DNA from: JABDBL01 sp963845445
GTDB taxonomy: Bacteria > Cyanobacteriota > Vampirovibrionia > Obscuribacterales > Obscuribacteraceae
Assembly: GCA_963845445.1 (NCBI GenBank)
Contig: CAWJSE010000003.1
Coordinates: 558,001 to 622,000 of the forward strand
Length of the DNA: 64,000 nucleotides
Direction of reading: 5' to 3'
Each line of letters opens with the position of its first letter. Position 1 is the first letter of the stretch. A model generated the notes under the pieces. The model saw only the letters and a program-made list of their open reading frames with translations, made no database searches and was not told the DNA's origin. Of this stretch, positions 25,983 to 34,600 are shown piece after piece. A program made the position numbers and the translations under genes.

Positions 25983-26330
25983 ATGGACAAATTCAATATA
26001 AAAGAAAGCCGGATTTGGAAAGACTCCATTGGTGCCATCTTTGGCGTACTTAGGAATTGGTTAAAACTGTTGTACAAATATTATCAAAATATGACTGCAG
26101 CTCAACAGGAAGAGCTGGTGACAAAAGTATGTTGGCTTGCTACAGTGGGTGCTGCTGCTTGGATTTGGTGCGTAATCTACCCGCTATTTCTTCCAATAGT
26201 CCGTGTTTTGCTCTGTCCTATTTCAATGTTTTGCGCTTATTGGTTCGGGAAAAAATTAGTTCCTGCCATAATGATTGAGCGATTCGGCCCACCACTCAGT
26301 AATTGGTGCCAAAAATATTTGACTGATTAA
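25983..26330 (+). CDS. Small membrane protein, unknown
   Basis: 115 residues. The first 45 are soluble and charged. Two close hydrophobic segments follow (WLATVGAAAWIWCVIYPLFL and VLLCPISMFCAYWFG), then a short basic/aromatic tail. No family is recognised. It lies between the TPR protein and the VirB10-like gene, 69 bases after the former and five before the latter, so it is probably translated from the same message. Its two-span form would suit an adaptor in an envelope complex. Confidence 0.5.
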   Translation: MDKFNIKESRIWKDSIGAIFGVLRNWLKLLYKYYQNMTAAQQEELVTKVCWLATVGAAAWIWCVIYPLFLPIVRVLLCPISMFCAYWFGKKLVPAIMIERFGPPLSNWCQKYLTD

Positions 26331-26334
26331 ACAA

Positions 26335-27296
26335 ATGAAAAGAGTTTTCACACTTCAAACAATAATTTCCGCAGCTGCCATTTTTTTTCTTGGCATTAAG
26401 CCCTTAATGGCTCAGCCTGGAGTAAGTCCTTATTATAAGGCGCCCGCATCTTATGCAGGCAAAACTTTTGTTGTACCTGCCGGCACTACTTTTGAAGGAC
26501 GGATTCAGTCTACTATTGGTTCATCAGTAAGCAAACAAGGCACACCTTTTATAATTACTATACCAAGCCCAGTGCTAGCCAATGGATCGGATGTACTTAT
26601 CCCCGCTGGCAGTGAGGTTCTTGGGGAAGTAGTGCAGGCAGTTCCTGCTAATGCTGTTCCCGTCGAAAAAGTACCCCACCAAAAAAAGAAAAACCGGTTG
26701 GAAAACTACGCGTGCAAATAAACGCATTAAAAATGCCGGACGGTATGACTTATCCAATGGTCGCCTCTTTAGTGGGAGAAGAAGCAGTTGGCAATCCGTT
26801 AACTATGTACAATCAATTTGGCAATAACAAGAATCCGGTTCGTGGATCGGGCGTGGCCTACTTTAGCACTCCAACAGGCTTTCAGTCGGTATCTCCAGGA
26901 ACAGCTCACTATGATCCTCGCACCGGTATTTCGCAAGTAATAACAAAAAATGAAATGCTAAAAGATCCAATTATGGGACGCGAAGAGGGCATGAATGAAA
27001 AGACAGCCATGCGCTCTTTAGTAAAAAAGAATCACAACCTTTTCATTTATAATGGATCACCATTAACCATTCGTTTAGAAGCACCATTCAAAATAGCGAT
27101 CGGTTCCTCCTCTGGAGAAGAATCAGCAATAAGAATGCACCCAACGGAATTACAACGGCCTGTAAATGAAAATCCGCCTGCCAGCAATCAATATCAGAAT
27201 CCTCCCACACAACAAAGACCAGTAAACAACACGCAAACTCCTTTTATACCTAGGACACAGCGATCACCGGCAAACAATCAAGATAGTAACTTTTAA
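26335..27296 (+). CDS. VirB10/TrbI-like secreted protein with a -1 frame change at A AAA AAG
   Basis: Frame one (26335-26721) gives a signal peptide ending KPLMA and a beta domain with VVPAGTTFEGRIQSTIGSS and VLIPAGSEVLGEVVQ, the usual pair of strands of VirB10/TrbI C-terminal domains. At 26682-26688 lies A AAA AAG in the zero frame. Minus-one slippage gives QKKEKPVGKLRVQINALKM and continues to 27296, ending in a LFIYNGSPLTIRLEAPF strand and an Asn/Pro/Gln-rich tail. Without the shift the protein stops 11 codons later. Loss of one A from a run of eight would look the same. A role as the outer channel partner of the divergent T4SS-like operon is inferred. Confidence 0.6.
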
Positions 27297-27300
27297 GGGT

Positions 27301-27936
27301 ATGGAAATGGAGAAACTTCCTTTTGTCTTAGCTATCACTGGCGCTAGCGGCTCTATTTATGGATTACGCTTACTACAATTTTTGCTGGAGCAAGAGCAGG
27401 CTGTTGAATTGCTGGTCTCAAAGGCTGCGCTGCAAGTTATGGATCAAGAGAATGGCTTGATGTTTGGCGAATCCTTTAAAGTTGAGCTTTTAGAATATCT
27501 TGGATTATCATTGAGGGCACCGCTTACGGTGCATAATTTGGCCAATTATGGCAGCAGCGTAGCTAGCGGCTCTTACCGTACTCTAGGCATGGCTATTGTG
27601 CCCTGCAGCCTAGGTACATTAGGAGCAATTGCCAATGGCTTAACCGAAAACCCGATTCATAGAGCGGCCGCTGTTTGCCTGAAAGAGAAGCGCAAGCTCA
27701 TGCTAGTAGTAAGAGAAATGCCCTTTGGTCACATCCAACTAAAAAATATGTTAGCTGTTTCAGAAGCCGGTGGCATAGTTGCATGCGCATCGCCTGGTTT
27801 TTATCATAAACCAAAAACAATTTCGGACCAAATAGATTTTGTAGTTGGACGAGTGCTTGACCAATTTAATTTTGATCATCAGTTATTTAAACGTTGGTGC
27901 GCCGATGAGCGACCACTGCCATTATTTAAAGCATGA
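27301..27936 (+). CDS. ubiX: Flavin prenyltransferase UbiX
   Basis: 211 residues. UbiX attaches a dimethylallyl group to FMN, making the cofactor for UbiD-type decarboxylases. The start of the flavin site is LAITGASGSIYGLRLLQFL; the later landmarks PCSLGTLGAIANGLTENPIHRAA and LVVREMPFGHIQLKNM are typical. No ubiD is in this window. The gene overlaps rimM by four bases (ATGA). The start could be the ATG at 27301 or at 27307; AAGGGT just upstream fits the second better. Confidence 0.93.
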   Translation: MEMEKLPFVLAITGASGSIYGLRLLQFLLEQEQAVELLVSKAALQVMDQENGLMFGESFKVELLEYLGLSLRAPLTVHNLANYGSSVASGSYRTLGMAIVPCSLGTLGAIANGLTENPIHRAAAVCLKEKRKLMLVVREMPFGHIQLKNMLAVSEAGGIVACASPGFYHKPKTISDQIDFVVGRVLDQFNFDHQLFKRWCADERPLPLFKA

Positions 27937-28496
27937 CAGCCGAGTCTTCCCGAGATTCTGCCTTTGACCAACGGGTAGGAGAGATTGTAACTTTCATCGG
28001 CTTAAAGGGCACTATGAAAGTAAGACCTACTTCTAATAACCCCAGTTTATTCTTAGATATAGAGAATGTTTTGCTTAAATCGGTCAATAAAAGTCCGAAT
28101 GAAAAATCATCAATAACTGTGGAAGCGACGATCAAAGACATCAAGCTTGTCAAAAATTTCTTACATATCCAATTAGTAGGTTATGACTCACGCACTGCTG
28201 TGGAAGGTTTTAGGGGGATGCATATATTTGCCCCTAAAGCATCGCTAAGGGACTTAGGCAAAAACGAGTGGTGGGTGAATGATTTAATAGGACTGGAAGT
28301 TTATACAACGGAGGGCAAATTAATTGGCACCGTATTCGATGCACCAGGAGAGAACGGCGAATTCCTAGAAATAAGAAAAGTCAATGATACTGCTTCAGAA
28401 ACAGTGATAGTGTCCTTCGTTAAAGAGCTATTCCCAGTAGTTGATATGAAATTGCGTCGTATTGAAGTGATAGACTTACCTGGGCTTTTTGAGTAA
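27933..28496 (+). CDS. rimM: 16S rRNA processing protein RimM
   Basis: 187 residues. RimM binds ribosomal protein S19 and helps mature the 3' domain of the small subunit. An N-terminal RimM barrel (QRVGEIVTFIGLKGTMKVRP, later HIQLVGYDSRTAVEGFRGM) is followed by a PRC-barrel-like C-terminal half (EWWVNDLIGLEVYTTEGKLI and the final strand RRIEVIDLPGLFE). The length is normal. It overlaps ubiX at its start. In many genomes rimM lies with rpsP and trmD, which are not present here. Confidence 0.9.
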   Translation: MTAESSRDSAFDQRVGEIVTFIGLKGTMKVRPTSNNPSLFLDIENVLLKSVNKSPNEKSSITVEATIKDIKLVKNFLHIQLVGYDSRTAVEGFRGMHIFAPKASLRDLGKNEWWVNDLIGLEVYTTEGKLIGTVFDAPGENGEFLEIRKVNDTASETVIVSFVKELFPVVDMKLRRIEVIDLPGLFE

Positions 28497-28517
28497 CCAA
28501 AAAATCAATTAACCCGT

Positions 28518-29207
28518 CTAAATAGCTAGCACCCTATCGCCACCGCGGGCAGTGGCACGTTCCATGGCTTCGAACGCACAAGCTATCAATTCTTCGCATT
28601 CATTGGCCTGATTTGGATAAGCAGCAACCCCAAAGCTTGCGGTAAGCGAAAAACTCTGCCAATTATGAGTTATTCCCTGAGCAGCAATTCGCTGTCTAAT
28701 GCGTTCGGATACTATGGCACCGCCGGATACCCCTGTCTTAGAAAGACCGATAATAAACTGGTGCCCCTCATAGCGTCCAGAAATATCTATTTCACGAATA
28801 GAGTTTCTTATTACATTACCTACAATCTTTAAAATGGCTTCGGCGGTCAATGCGCCGTATTGTTTAGCTAAACTGTCAAAATTATCTATACTCATCAAAC
28901 ATAGAGCAATACCATGCTTGTAACGCTTAGCACGATTAATTTCGGCTTTCAATTCTTTTATAAAAGTACGGTGATTGCATAAGTCCGTTACGGGGTCGAG
29001 CAAAGCCAATCTATCTAAGTCCTCACCTCTGGCTATGGATAAATTTATCTGGTGGGTAGCTTCGGCTTGCACTTTCTCAAACTCTTGCACTCTTTTTAGA
29101 TACTGAAGATCGCCAATATAACCAGAAGTGACTAAGTTTCGACGCTCCTTGGCTTGCTGAACTATTTTAGTAAAGCTTTCTTTTTCTGGCGTATTCGTCC
29201 CTGTCAC
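28518..29207 (-). CDS. GGDEF-domain protein with degenerate active site
   Basis: 229 residues. A short helical N-terminus leads into a GGDEF domain starting at about residue 68 (DPVTDLCNHRTFIKELKAEI). The position of the signature GG(D/E)EF reads EGHQF in RYEGHQFIIGL, so the second glycine survives but the catalytic acidic residue is replaced, and synthesis of cyclic di-GMP is unlikely. The rest of the fold (SFSLTASFGVAAYP, ATARGGDRV) is well kept, which suggests a regulatory or nucleotide-sensing role. It is a soluble protein that stands alone between rimM and an aldo/keto reductase. Confidence 0.85.
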   Translation of the reverse strand: MTGTNTPEKESFTKIVQQAKERRNLVTSGYIGDLQYLKRVQEFEKVQAEATHQINLSIARGEDLDRLALLDPVTDLCNHRTFIKELKAEINRAKRYKHGIALCLMSIDNFDSLAKQYGALTAEAILKIVGNVIRNSIREIDISGRYEGHQFIIGLSKTGVSGGAIVSERIRQRIAAQGITHNWQSFSLTASFGVAAYPNQANECEELIACAFEAMERATARGGDRVLAI

Positions 29208-29254
29208 TTTTGTATACCTTATCTTTGCCTATATTTCTTGCCCTGAATCTTTTC

Positions 29255-30154
29255 TTAGACTTGCCCCACCCAATCAGGCTTAGCTATAGTTTGCCATTGA
29301 GTGCGTATTAAGTCAAAATCGGATTTTGACAAAGTCCCTTCGTCCAAAATTTTCGCATTTTCATTATAACGTCCGGGAGTACTGGTGCCAACAATTGCGG
29401 TATGTATTCCGGGCACACTCAATGTAAAACGCAACGCCGTCGCCATAGCCCGCTTATTATCACCATTAACAAAGTCATATTTTAGCTTTTGCAGTCTTTC
29501 CCAGTATGGTAAGCAGTAGTCACCGTCGGGCCTGTTTTTGTGCTTAAAAGCTACGTTAGCTAAAGGCCTTTTAGCTATAATACCCATGCATTTCTCTATC
29601 GCGAAGGGCAAAGTTAAGTCCAATGCTTGTTGATCGGCAATATTTACCGATGTTTGAAAAGTATCGAAAGCACCGGATTTAATGGCATAAAGAGCATCCG
29701 TACCGTCACCGCTATAGCCTATGAACCTGGTCTTTCCTGCTTGCTTAGCTTTCTGCAGTACTTCTATAGCCTCGCCTTGTTTAAGGATGTCTGCTGCACA
29801 ACTATGCAACTGTACCAAATCGACATAATCGGTGTTTAGTCGCTTAAGACTGCGGTCAATTGATGCTTCTAAACTGGCTGCGTCCCAGGCATCTTTGTTC
29901 CAACTTTTGCCATGTCCACATTTAGTAAAAATATAAACATCCTTACGTCGCTTACCAAGGACGCTGCCAATAAGCTGCTCGCTTTTGTCGTAACATTCAG
30001 CTGTATCAATAACATTTAAACCTGCTTCGATAGCTTCCATAAGAAGCTTCTCTACCATTTGTTCAGTGGAATCTTGCCTAAAGCCTATTTCTGCTCCGCC
30101 GAATCCGAGCACACTTAAAGAAAGCCCAGTCTTACCAAAAGTGCGTTTTTCCAT
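29255..30154 (-). CDS. Aldo/keto reductase
   Basis: 299 residues, a TIM-barrel NADPH oxidoreductase. Seen are the opening RTFGKTGLSLSVLGFGGAEI, the catalytic tyrosine region DTAECYDKSEQLIG, the lysine region IFTKCGHG and the histidine in DLVQLHS. The cofactor-binding end IHTAIVGTSTPGRYNENAK is intact. It resembles the YajO/L-glyceraldehyde-reductase-like branch that acts on small carbonyl compounds, but the substrate cannot be named. It is a single gene with no operon partners. Confidence 0.92.
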   Translation of the reverse strand: MEKRTFGKTGLSLSVLGFGGAEIGFRQDSTEQMVEKLLMEAIEAGLNVIDTAECYDKSEQLIGSVLGKRRKDVYIFTKCGHGKSWNKDAWDAASLEASIDRSLKRLNTDYVDLVQLHSCAADILKQGEAIEVLQKAKQAGKTRFIGYSGDGTDALYAIKSGAFDTFQTSVNIADQQALDLTLPFAIEKCMGIIAKRPLANVAFKHKNRPDGDYCLPYWERLQKLKYDFVNGDNKRAMATALRFTLSVPGIHTAIVGTSTPGRYNENAKILDEGTLSKSDFDLIRTQWQTIAKPDWVGQV

Positions 30155-30254
30155 GTTTCGTACTCTCCTAAAAATAAAAAAGAGGATAGGGTGTCGGATA
30201 ATAAACTTCTAGTATTAAATTAAACAGCAGATCAAATATAGAATAAGAAAAATT

Positions 30255-30659
30255 ATGACTCTCAAATTATTGCTTGTTGGCAAAGAAAAATCTGTTTTTC
30301 AATCAATTAAAGATGCCTTCGAAAATGACGATGTAGACATTATTTTAGCCACATCCATTGGTTTAGCAATTTATTTGGCTCGTAAAAATCAGCCGAATCT
30401 AATCATTTCTCAACAAGAACTAGCAGATAGTGATGCCCATAGCCTTTTTAGTGAATTGAAAAATGAGCAAGAATTAGCAGGAATACCCGTGGTTTTGCTA
30501 GATACTGGAGTTAATCAATCAAATTATAATAATTTTCAAGATAAGTCCCATATATCCAATAGCAGCATTCACTTTTTGTCATTAAACAAAGCAGACTTAT
30601 CAAGTAGTGCTTGCTTAAGAAGTAAAATACTGGCTTTCATTGACAAAGCGACAAATTAA
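30255..30659 (+). CDS. Receiver-like (CheY-fold) protein lacking the phospho-acceptor Asp
   Basis: 134 residues with the alternation of strands and helices of a receiver domain (LKLLLVGKEKSVFQSIKDAF, NLIISQQEL, IPVVLLDTG). At the place of the phosphorylated aspartate the strand reads LIISQQEL instead of the LIILD type, and the N-terminal acidic pair is also missing (VGKE). It is therefore a pseudo-receiver that is probably not phosphorylated. No output domain is attached. It is weakly related to response regulators; the role is unknown. Confidence 0.6.
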   Translation: MTLKLLLVGKEKSVFQSIKDAFENDDVDIILATSIGLAIYLARKNQPNLIISQQELADSDAHSLFSELKNEQELAGIPVVLLDTGVNQSNYNNFQDKSHISNSSIHFLSLNKADLSSSACLRSKILAFIDKATN

Positions 30660-30692
30660 TTCTTGACAGCTGGTTTTATTGTTATTTCCAGA

Positions 30693-31226
30693 TTAGACGC
30701 TAACTTTGGCTTTAGCTAAAAGTTTGATCGCTTCGCGGCAGAATGCCGGTAGATCTGCTGGTTTACGTGCAGTGACAAGATTGCCATCTACCACCACCTC
30801 TTTATCCACCCATTTCGCTCCGGCTTGAATTAAATCGTCTTTGATATTGGCAAAGCTCGTAACTGTCTTACCGCGCACAATATCAGCCGATGATAATACC
30901 CAGCCAGCATGGCAGATTGCTGCCACCACCCCACCACTTTCCATCGTTTTGCGCACTATTTCCAAAGCGCTTTCATCAGCACGGATTTTATCTGGGGCCC
31001 AACCGCCGGGAATAAAGATCGCATCCCATTTTTGCTTCACAAAGTCTTTTGTCGAACCATCGACTTCGATTGGCACACCATACTTTCCTTTGTATGTTTT
31101 TTCGCCGATGCCGGCTACCTTAACTGTCGCTCCAGCCTCTTGCATGCGATAGAAAGGATAAAAGAGTTCGCGGTCTTCAAAGTCCGGTCCAGCCAATATC
31201 AAAATATTTTTGTCTGTTAATTCCAT
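30693..31226 (-). CDS. DJ-1/PfpI family protein
   Basis: About 177 residues from the ATG at 31226, which has AGAGGT at proper distance; a TTG at 31250 would give eight extra residues. It has the DJ-1/PfpI fold with the nucleophile elbow VAAICHAGWVLSSADIVRG (Cys followed by His) and the acidic partner in LAGPDFEDRELFYPF. Members are protein deglycases, general stress proteins or small peptidases (PfpI, YhbO). The C-H pair and the GKTVTSFANIKDDLIQAGA segment are closest to the YhbO/PfpI branch. It is a single gene. Confidence 0.9.
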   Translation of the reverse strand: MELTDKNILILAGPDFEDRELFYPFYRMQEAGATVKVAGIGEKTYKGKYGVPIEVDGSTKDFVKQKWDAIFIPGGWAPDKIRADESALEIVRKTMESGGVVAAICHAGWVLSSADIVRGKTVTSFANIKDDLIQAGAKWVDKEVVVDGNLVTARKPADLPAFCREAIKLLAKAKVSV

Positions 31227-31438
31227 TAGCTCTACCTCTTTACTAGTCAAGCGCCAAATTCCCTAATAGTAATTATTGCAAATATTGCGCAGCTGGTTTT
31301 AGCTTGAGGCAGCGTCATGCTTATACTTGTCAGGGATTAACAAAATAATAGAAAATCTTTAAGTTCTAGTGGCAAAAACAGAGTTAAGCTGACTGATGAA
31401 GAGATGTATGAACTGGACAATGATATAGAGGATCTTGA

Positions 31439-32973
31439 ATGCGATCTAAGGTAATTGGAAATTCTTTTGTGTTTGGCTTGCTAGCAGCAAGTCAAACTAT
31501 TTTGTATCCGTCATTCGCTCTGGTAAATAGCGCGTCAGACTCTGACAATGGGTCAAGCCCTGTTGTCAGTTCTGAAAAAACAGACAAAACAAGATCAATT
31601 ATTTTAGCCCCAAAATGGTCATTACCATTTCAAGGTCAATTGAGTAGTGACGCTCAAACGGCTAATGCTTCACAAATAAATAACGCTGACCCGGTAACTG
31701 GCGCTACTCTTGCGGACGATGCTGCGCAAGTGAGTAGCTCAAAAGATTTGGCTATGTTTAAGCAAAAGAAGGTACAGGTTCTCAGCCTCACAGCGCCAGA
31801 AACTCTCAGCAATAATGTTATTGCCGAGGCCATCCCTGATAATACTTTACCTCTAAAAGGTAAGTTTATTAGCGGTGGAGTTTCGGTATGGGACGGTCCG
31901 TTTAATGGTGATCGGATTGTAAATCATCTTTTGGAAACTCATTTTGAAAATTCACCTGAGGGTCAAAGGCTTGATGCGCAGGTGAAGCGATTAGGTGGGT
32001 TGAAACACAAGACAATCGATGTTTCAAAAGATGCCGTTGAAGAAATGCTGGGCTATCAAGGTTTTGCCCCGTCAGCACGTGGCGGGCAGATAGTACTTGA
32101 GTCGCCAAATATGAAAATTCGCAACATAGCCTGGGCCGAATATTCCAGACAAAAGTATATCGACAAAATACATGCACAAGTAGTAGCTAGCTTAATGCAA
32201 TTAGCCGAAGGTATTGGCAATAACGAAAGCGAGCACGGTGCAAAAACAATAGCCACCGGTAAAGAAGAACTAAGCGCTCTGGTAGGTAACGAAGAGGCTG
32301 AGCGAGCGGTAAAGGCTCTTACAGCCTGGCTCAATAACACTCAAGTTCCTTACGCTACTTTTGCCCAAACACCATGGAACACTAGTGAACGTAATAAAAA
32401 ACTAGAGGCGGTTCTCATAGCCTCGATAGATCATGATCCTGTTATTGGCGCAATGAGAAAAAGGGTGATGAAATATGCCAATCCAGGGAAATTTGCACTG
32501 GGAGCATCGACAGCTATTCAGACCACACTAAATGGTATTACAATCTTTAGTCCTTTACTTATCCCTTCTATTTCATCAGCTAGTTTACAAGTGGTATTTA
32601 AGCTTGCTACAGGCGGAACTGAGCAAAACAAGCTAGAAAGAGAATTGTTAATGGACAAGCGCATTCAAAGCCGCTTAAGAGTACTTACCCAAGAATCTTC
32701 AATGGCTCTGGATAATTATCGTTATGCTTTGGTAACCAAAAATCCGCCTCTCTTAGCTTTTCTCAAGAGGTTTTAGAAAATCTAACTGGGAACTCTCAAG
32801 TACGATCGCTTCTCAATAGCCCTGACGCTATTGCGCAAGACTATGACAGCACGAATAGGGTAGTACCAGGAATCAAAGATGAGGAAAAACAAGCCAAGGG
32901 ATCTAAAGTTAATTTTGTGGTAAAAAACATTGGCCAGATGGCTGTAACAGACTTCAAGAAGTACGACGATTGA
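31439..32973 (+). CDS. Exported protein of unknown function, frame broken near its end
   Basis: The first frame (31439-32776) gives 445 residues: a signal-like N-terminus (GNSFVFGLLAASQTILYPSFA), a Ser/Asp-rich linker, a charged helical middle, and near 375 a hydrophobic stretch (TTLNGITIFSPLLIPSIS). At a T run at 32758-32761 the sense continues in the -1 frame as FSQEVLENLTGNSQVRS to a stop at 32973, adding about 70 residues. One missing T would join the two. I do not recognise the family. A small frame upstream overlaps the start but has no good start codon. Confidence 0.5.
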
Positions 32974-33037
32974 GCTCGTTGATTGTAATCAATTCCATTG
33001 ATAAACAGGCAGATTCCCCTTCAATACATTGACAATC

Positions 33038-33115
33038 AAACCAGGGGATATAAATCGTGTTGACTATATAGTGTTGTCTAAACAGCTAGAGTCAATATTT
33101 ATCCCCTGGTTTTTT
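33038..33115 (+). terminator. Long stem-loop with T tail between convergent genes
   Basis: The left arm is AAACCAGGGGATA (from 33038) and the right arm ATTTATCCCCTGGTTT (33097 on), with a two-base bulge, followed by six T. Inside is a second stem, TTGACT (33060-33065) with AGTCAA (33090-33095). It lies between a plus-strand gene ending at 32973 and a minus-strand gene ending at 33123. A terminator for the plus strand is the simplest reading; the nested stem makes a small structured RNA possible. Confidence 0.7.
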
Positions 33116-33122
33116 ACTTGGA

Positions 33123-33326
33123 TTATTTTTTTCCGCAGCTAATCAGGCGATTAGCTTTTGGACTTAAAGATATTTTCTTTGCCTTCTTGGACAACTTTTT
33201 TGTCAAGACACTTTGTGTCTTAACTTTGCCAACCATTGGAGCTGTCTTAACTGCAAATACGGGCAAAGAAAGCGATGCAAGTGTAAATACACTTAAACAT
33301 GCCGCTAATCCGATTTTGGTGTTCAT
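33123..33326 (-). CDS. Small secreted lysine-rich protein
   Basis: 67 residues. A clear signal peptide (LAACLSVFTLASLSLPVFA) leaves a mature peptide of about 40 residues that is very basic (LTKKLSKKAKKISLSPK) and ends CGKK, with a single mature cysteine. AGAGGTAAG sits just before the ATG. The strong ribosome-binding site, clean signal peptide and neighbouring terminator support a real gene. The basic composition could suit binding to nucleic acid, polyphosphate or surface polymers, but no family is recognised. Confidence 0.6.
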   Translation of the reverse strand: MNTKIGLAACLSVFTLASLSLPVFAVKTAPMVGKVKTQSVLTKKLSKKAKKISLSPKANRLISCGKK

Positions 33327-33510
33327 TGTTCTTACCTCTTATTACTAATTAATCACTGCGAAAGACAAGTTAGTTAAACTAACTTATGTTTCTATACTAT
33401 TTATTCTCCGTGGAGATTTTGTGCAGTTCAATTGACAATGAAACGAATAAGTTGCACCTTATGAGAGGAAGTCTTTGGAAATCAGTAGTTTTCAGTAAAG
33501 AATAGAGAAT

Positions 33511-34182
33511 ATGGCAAAAATATTGTTTGTGGAAGACGAAATGGACCTGGCTTATCCAGTAAAAGATTGGCTGGCGCGTGAAAAATATTTGGTTGAGATT
33601 TCAGATAACGGTACAGACGCCCTGGATAAATTGCGAGTGTACAAATATGATTTGATTATTTTAGATTGGATGATACCGGGCAACAGTGGTATAGAGGTGT
33701 GCAAACGCTTTCGTGAAATTGGTGGAACTACCCCTATTCTTTTGCTCACGGCTAAATCTCAAATAGCTGACAAAGAAACAGGACTAGACGCAGGAGCAGA
33801 CGATTATCTAACAAAACCCTTTCATCTAAAAGAATTGTCGGCGCGCGTGCGAGCGTTGTTGAGAAGACACATGCAGTCTAGTGACTCAGTTTTGAAAGCT
33901 GGCAATGTGATCATAGATTCTTTGTCCCGCAAAGTAACTGTAGAAGGTAACGAAGTACATCTTGTGCCTAAAGAATATAGTTTACTAGAATTTTTTATGC
34001 GTCATCCTAATCAAGTCTTTAGCGCAGAAGCCCTAATCGAGCGGGTATGGGCATCAGACACAATGGCATCTGCAGATACAATTAGAACCTATATAAAGCT
34101 TTTGCGCAAAAAACTAGGAAACGAAGAGTCCAGCAACATCATAAAAACAGTTCACGGTGTAGGCTACAAACTGGAATGCTAG
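33511..34182 (+). CDS. OmpR-family response regulator
   Basis: 223 residues. The receiver domain (1-120) has the acidic pair VEDEMD, phospho-acceptor Asp52 in IILDWMIPGN, the threonine in LLLTAKS and the lysine in YLTKPFHLKEL. The DNA-binding winged helix (about 125-222) has VPKEYSLLEFFMRHPNQVFS and IRTYIKLLRKKLG. It is complete and probably phosphorylated by the histidine kinase encoded 419 bases downstream. The space between them is filled by a repeat array instead of the usual short operon gap. Confidence 0.93.
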   Translation: MAKILFVEDEMDLAYPVKDWLAREKYLVEISDNGTDALDKLRVYKYDLIILDWMIPGNSGIEVCKRFREIGGTTPILLLTAKSQIADKETGLDAGADDYLTKPFHLKELSARVRALLRRHMQSSDSVLKAGNVIIDSLSRKVTVEGNEVHLVPKEYSLLEFFMRHPNQVFSAEALIERVWASDTMASADTIRTYIKLLRKKLGNEESSNIIKTVHGVGYKLEC

Positions 34183-34231
34183 CAAAAATGTTTGTATTGG
34201 CTAAAAGCAGAAACATCGCGTCACGGTTATA

Positions 34232-34600
34232 TACACGCGCGGAGTGAGCGAAGGATGAAGCGAGCGGAGCGCCTTATTGAAAGCATGTTTGAGCGCAGCA
34301 AGCGCGCCGGTGAGGCGTGCGTTGGCGGAGCGGTTACGGATACGCGCGGAGTGAGCGAAGGATGAAGCGAGCGGAGCGCTTTATTGAAAGCACGTTTGAG
34401 CGCAGCAAGCGCGCCGGTGAGGCGTGCGTTGGCGGAGCGGTTACGGATACGCGCGGAGTGAGCGAAGGATGAAGCGAACGGAGCGCTTTATTGAAAGCAC
34501 GTTTGAGCGCAGCAAGCGCGCCGGTGAGGCGTGCGTTGGCGGAGCGGTTACGGATACGCGCGTTGAGCCGAACGAAGTGAAGGCGAGGCAGCGCTTATAA
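34232..34600 (+). repeat. GC-rich tandem array, 107-bp period (copy B)
   Basis: Three units, with GGAGTGAGCG at 34241, 34348 and 34455 (spacing exactly 107), plus a distinct end ACGCGCGTTGAGCCG... GCGAGGCAGCGC. It fills the gap between response regulator and kinase and stops seven bases before the kinase ATG. Each unit has a small frame starting MKRAERLIES or a close variant; the last one (34469-34600, about 43 codons) ends one base before the kinase start, so coupling is possible. The end sequence and period match array A at 11.8 kb; the unit bodies differ considerably. Confidence 0.92.

Noticed and set aside
34232..34600. Coding extension of the histidine kinase through the repeats
   Set aside because: 107 is not a multiple of three and the last frame stops one base before the kinase ATG.
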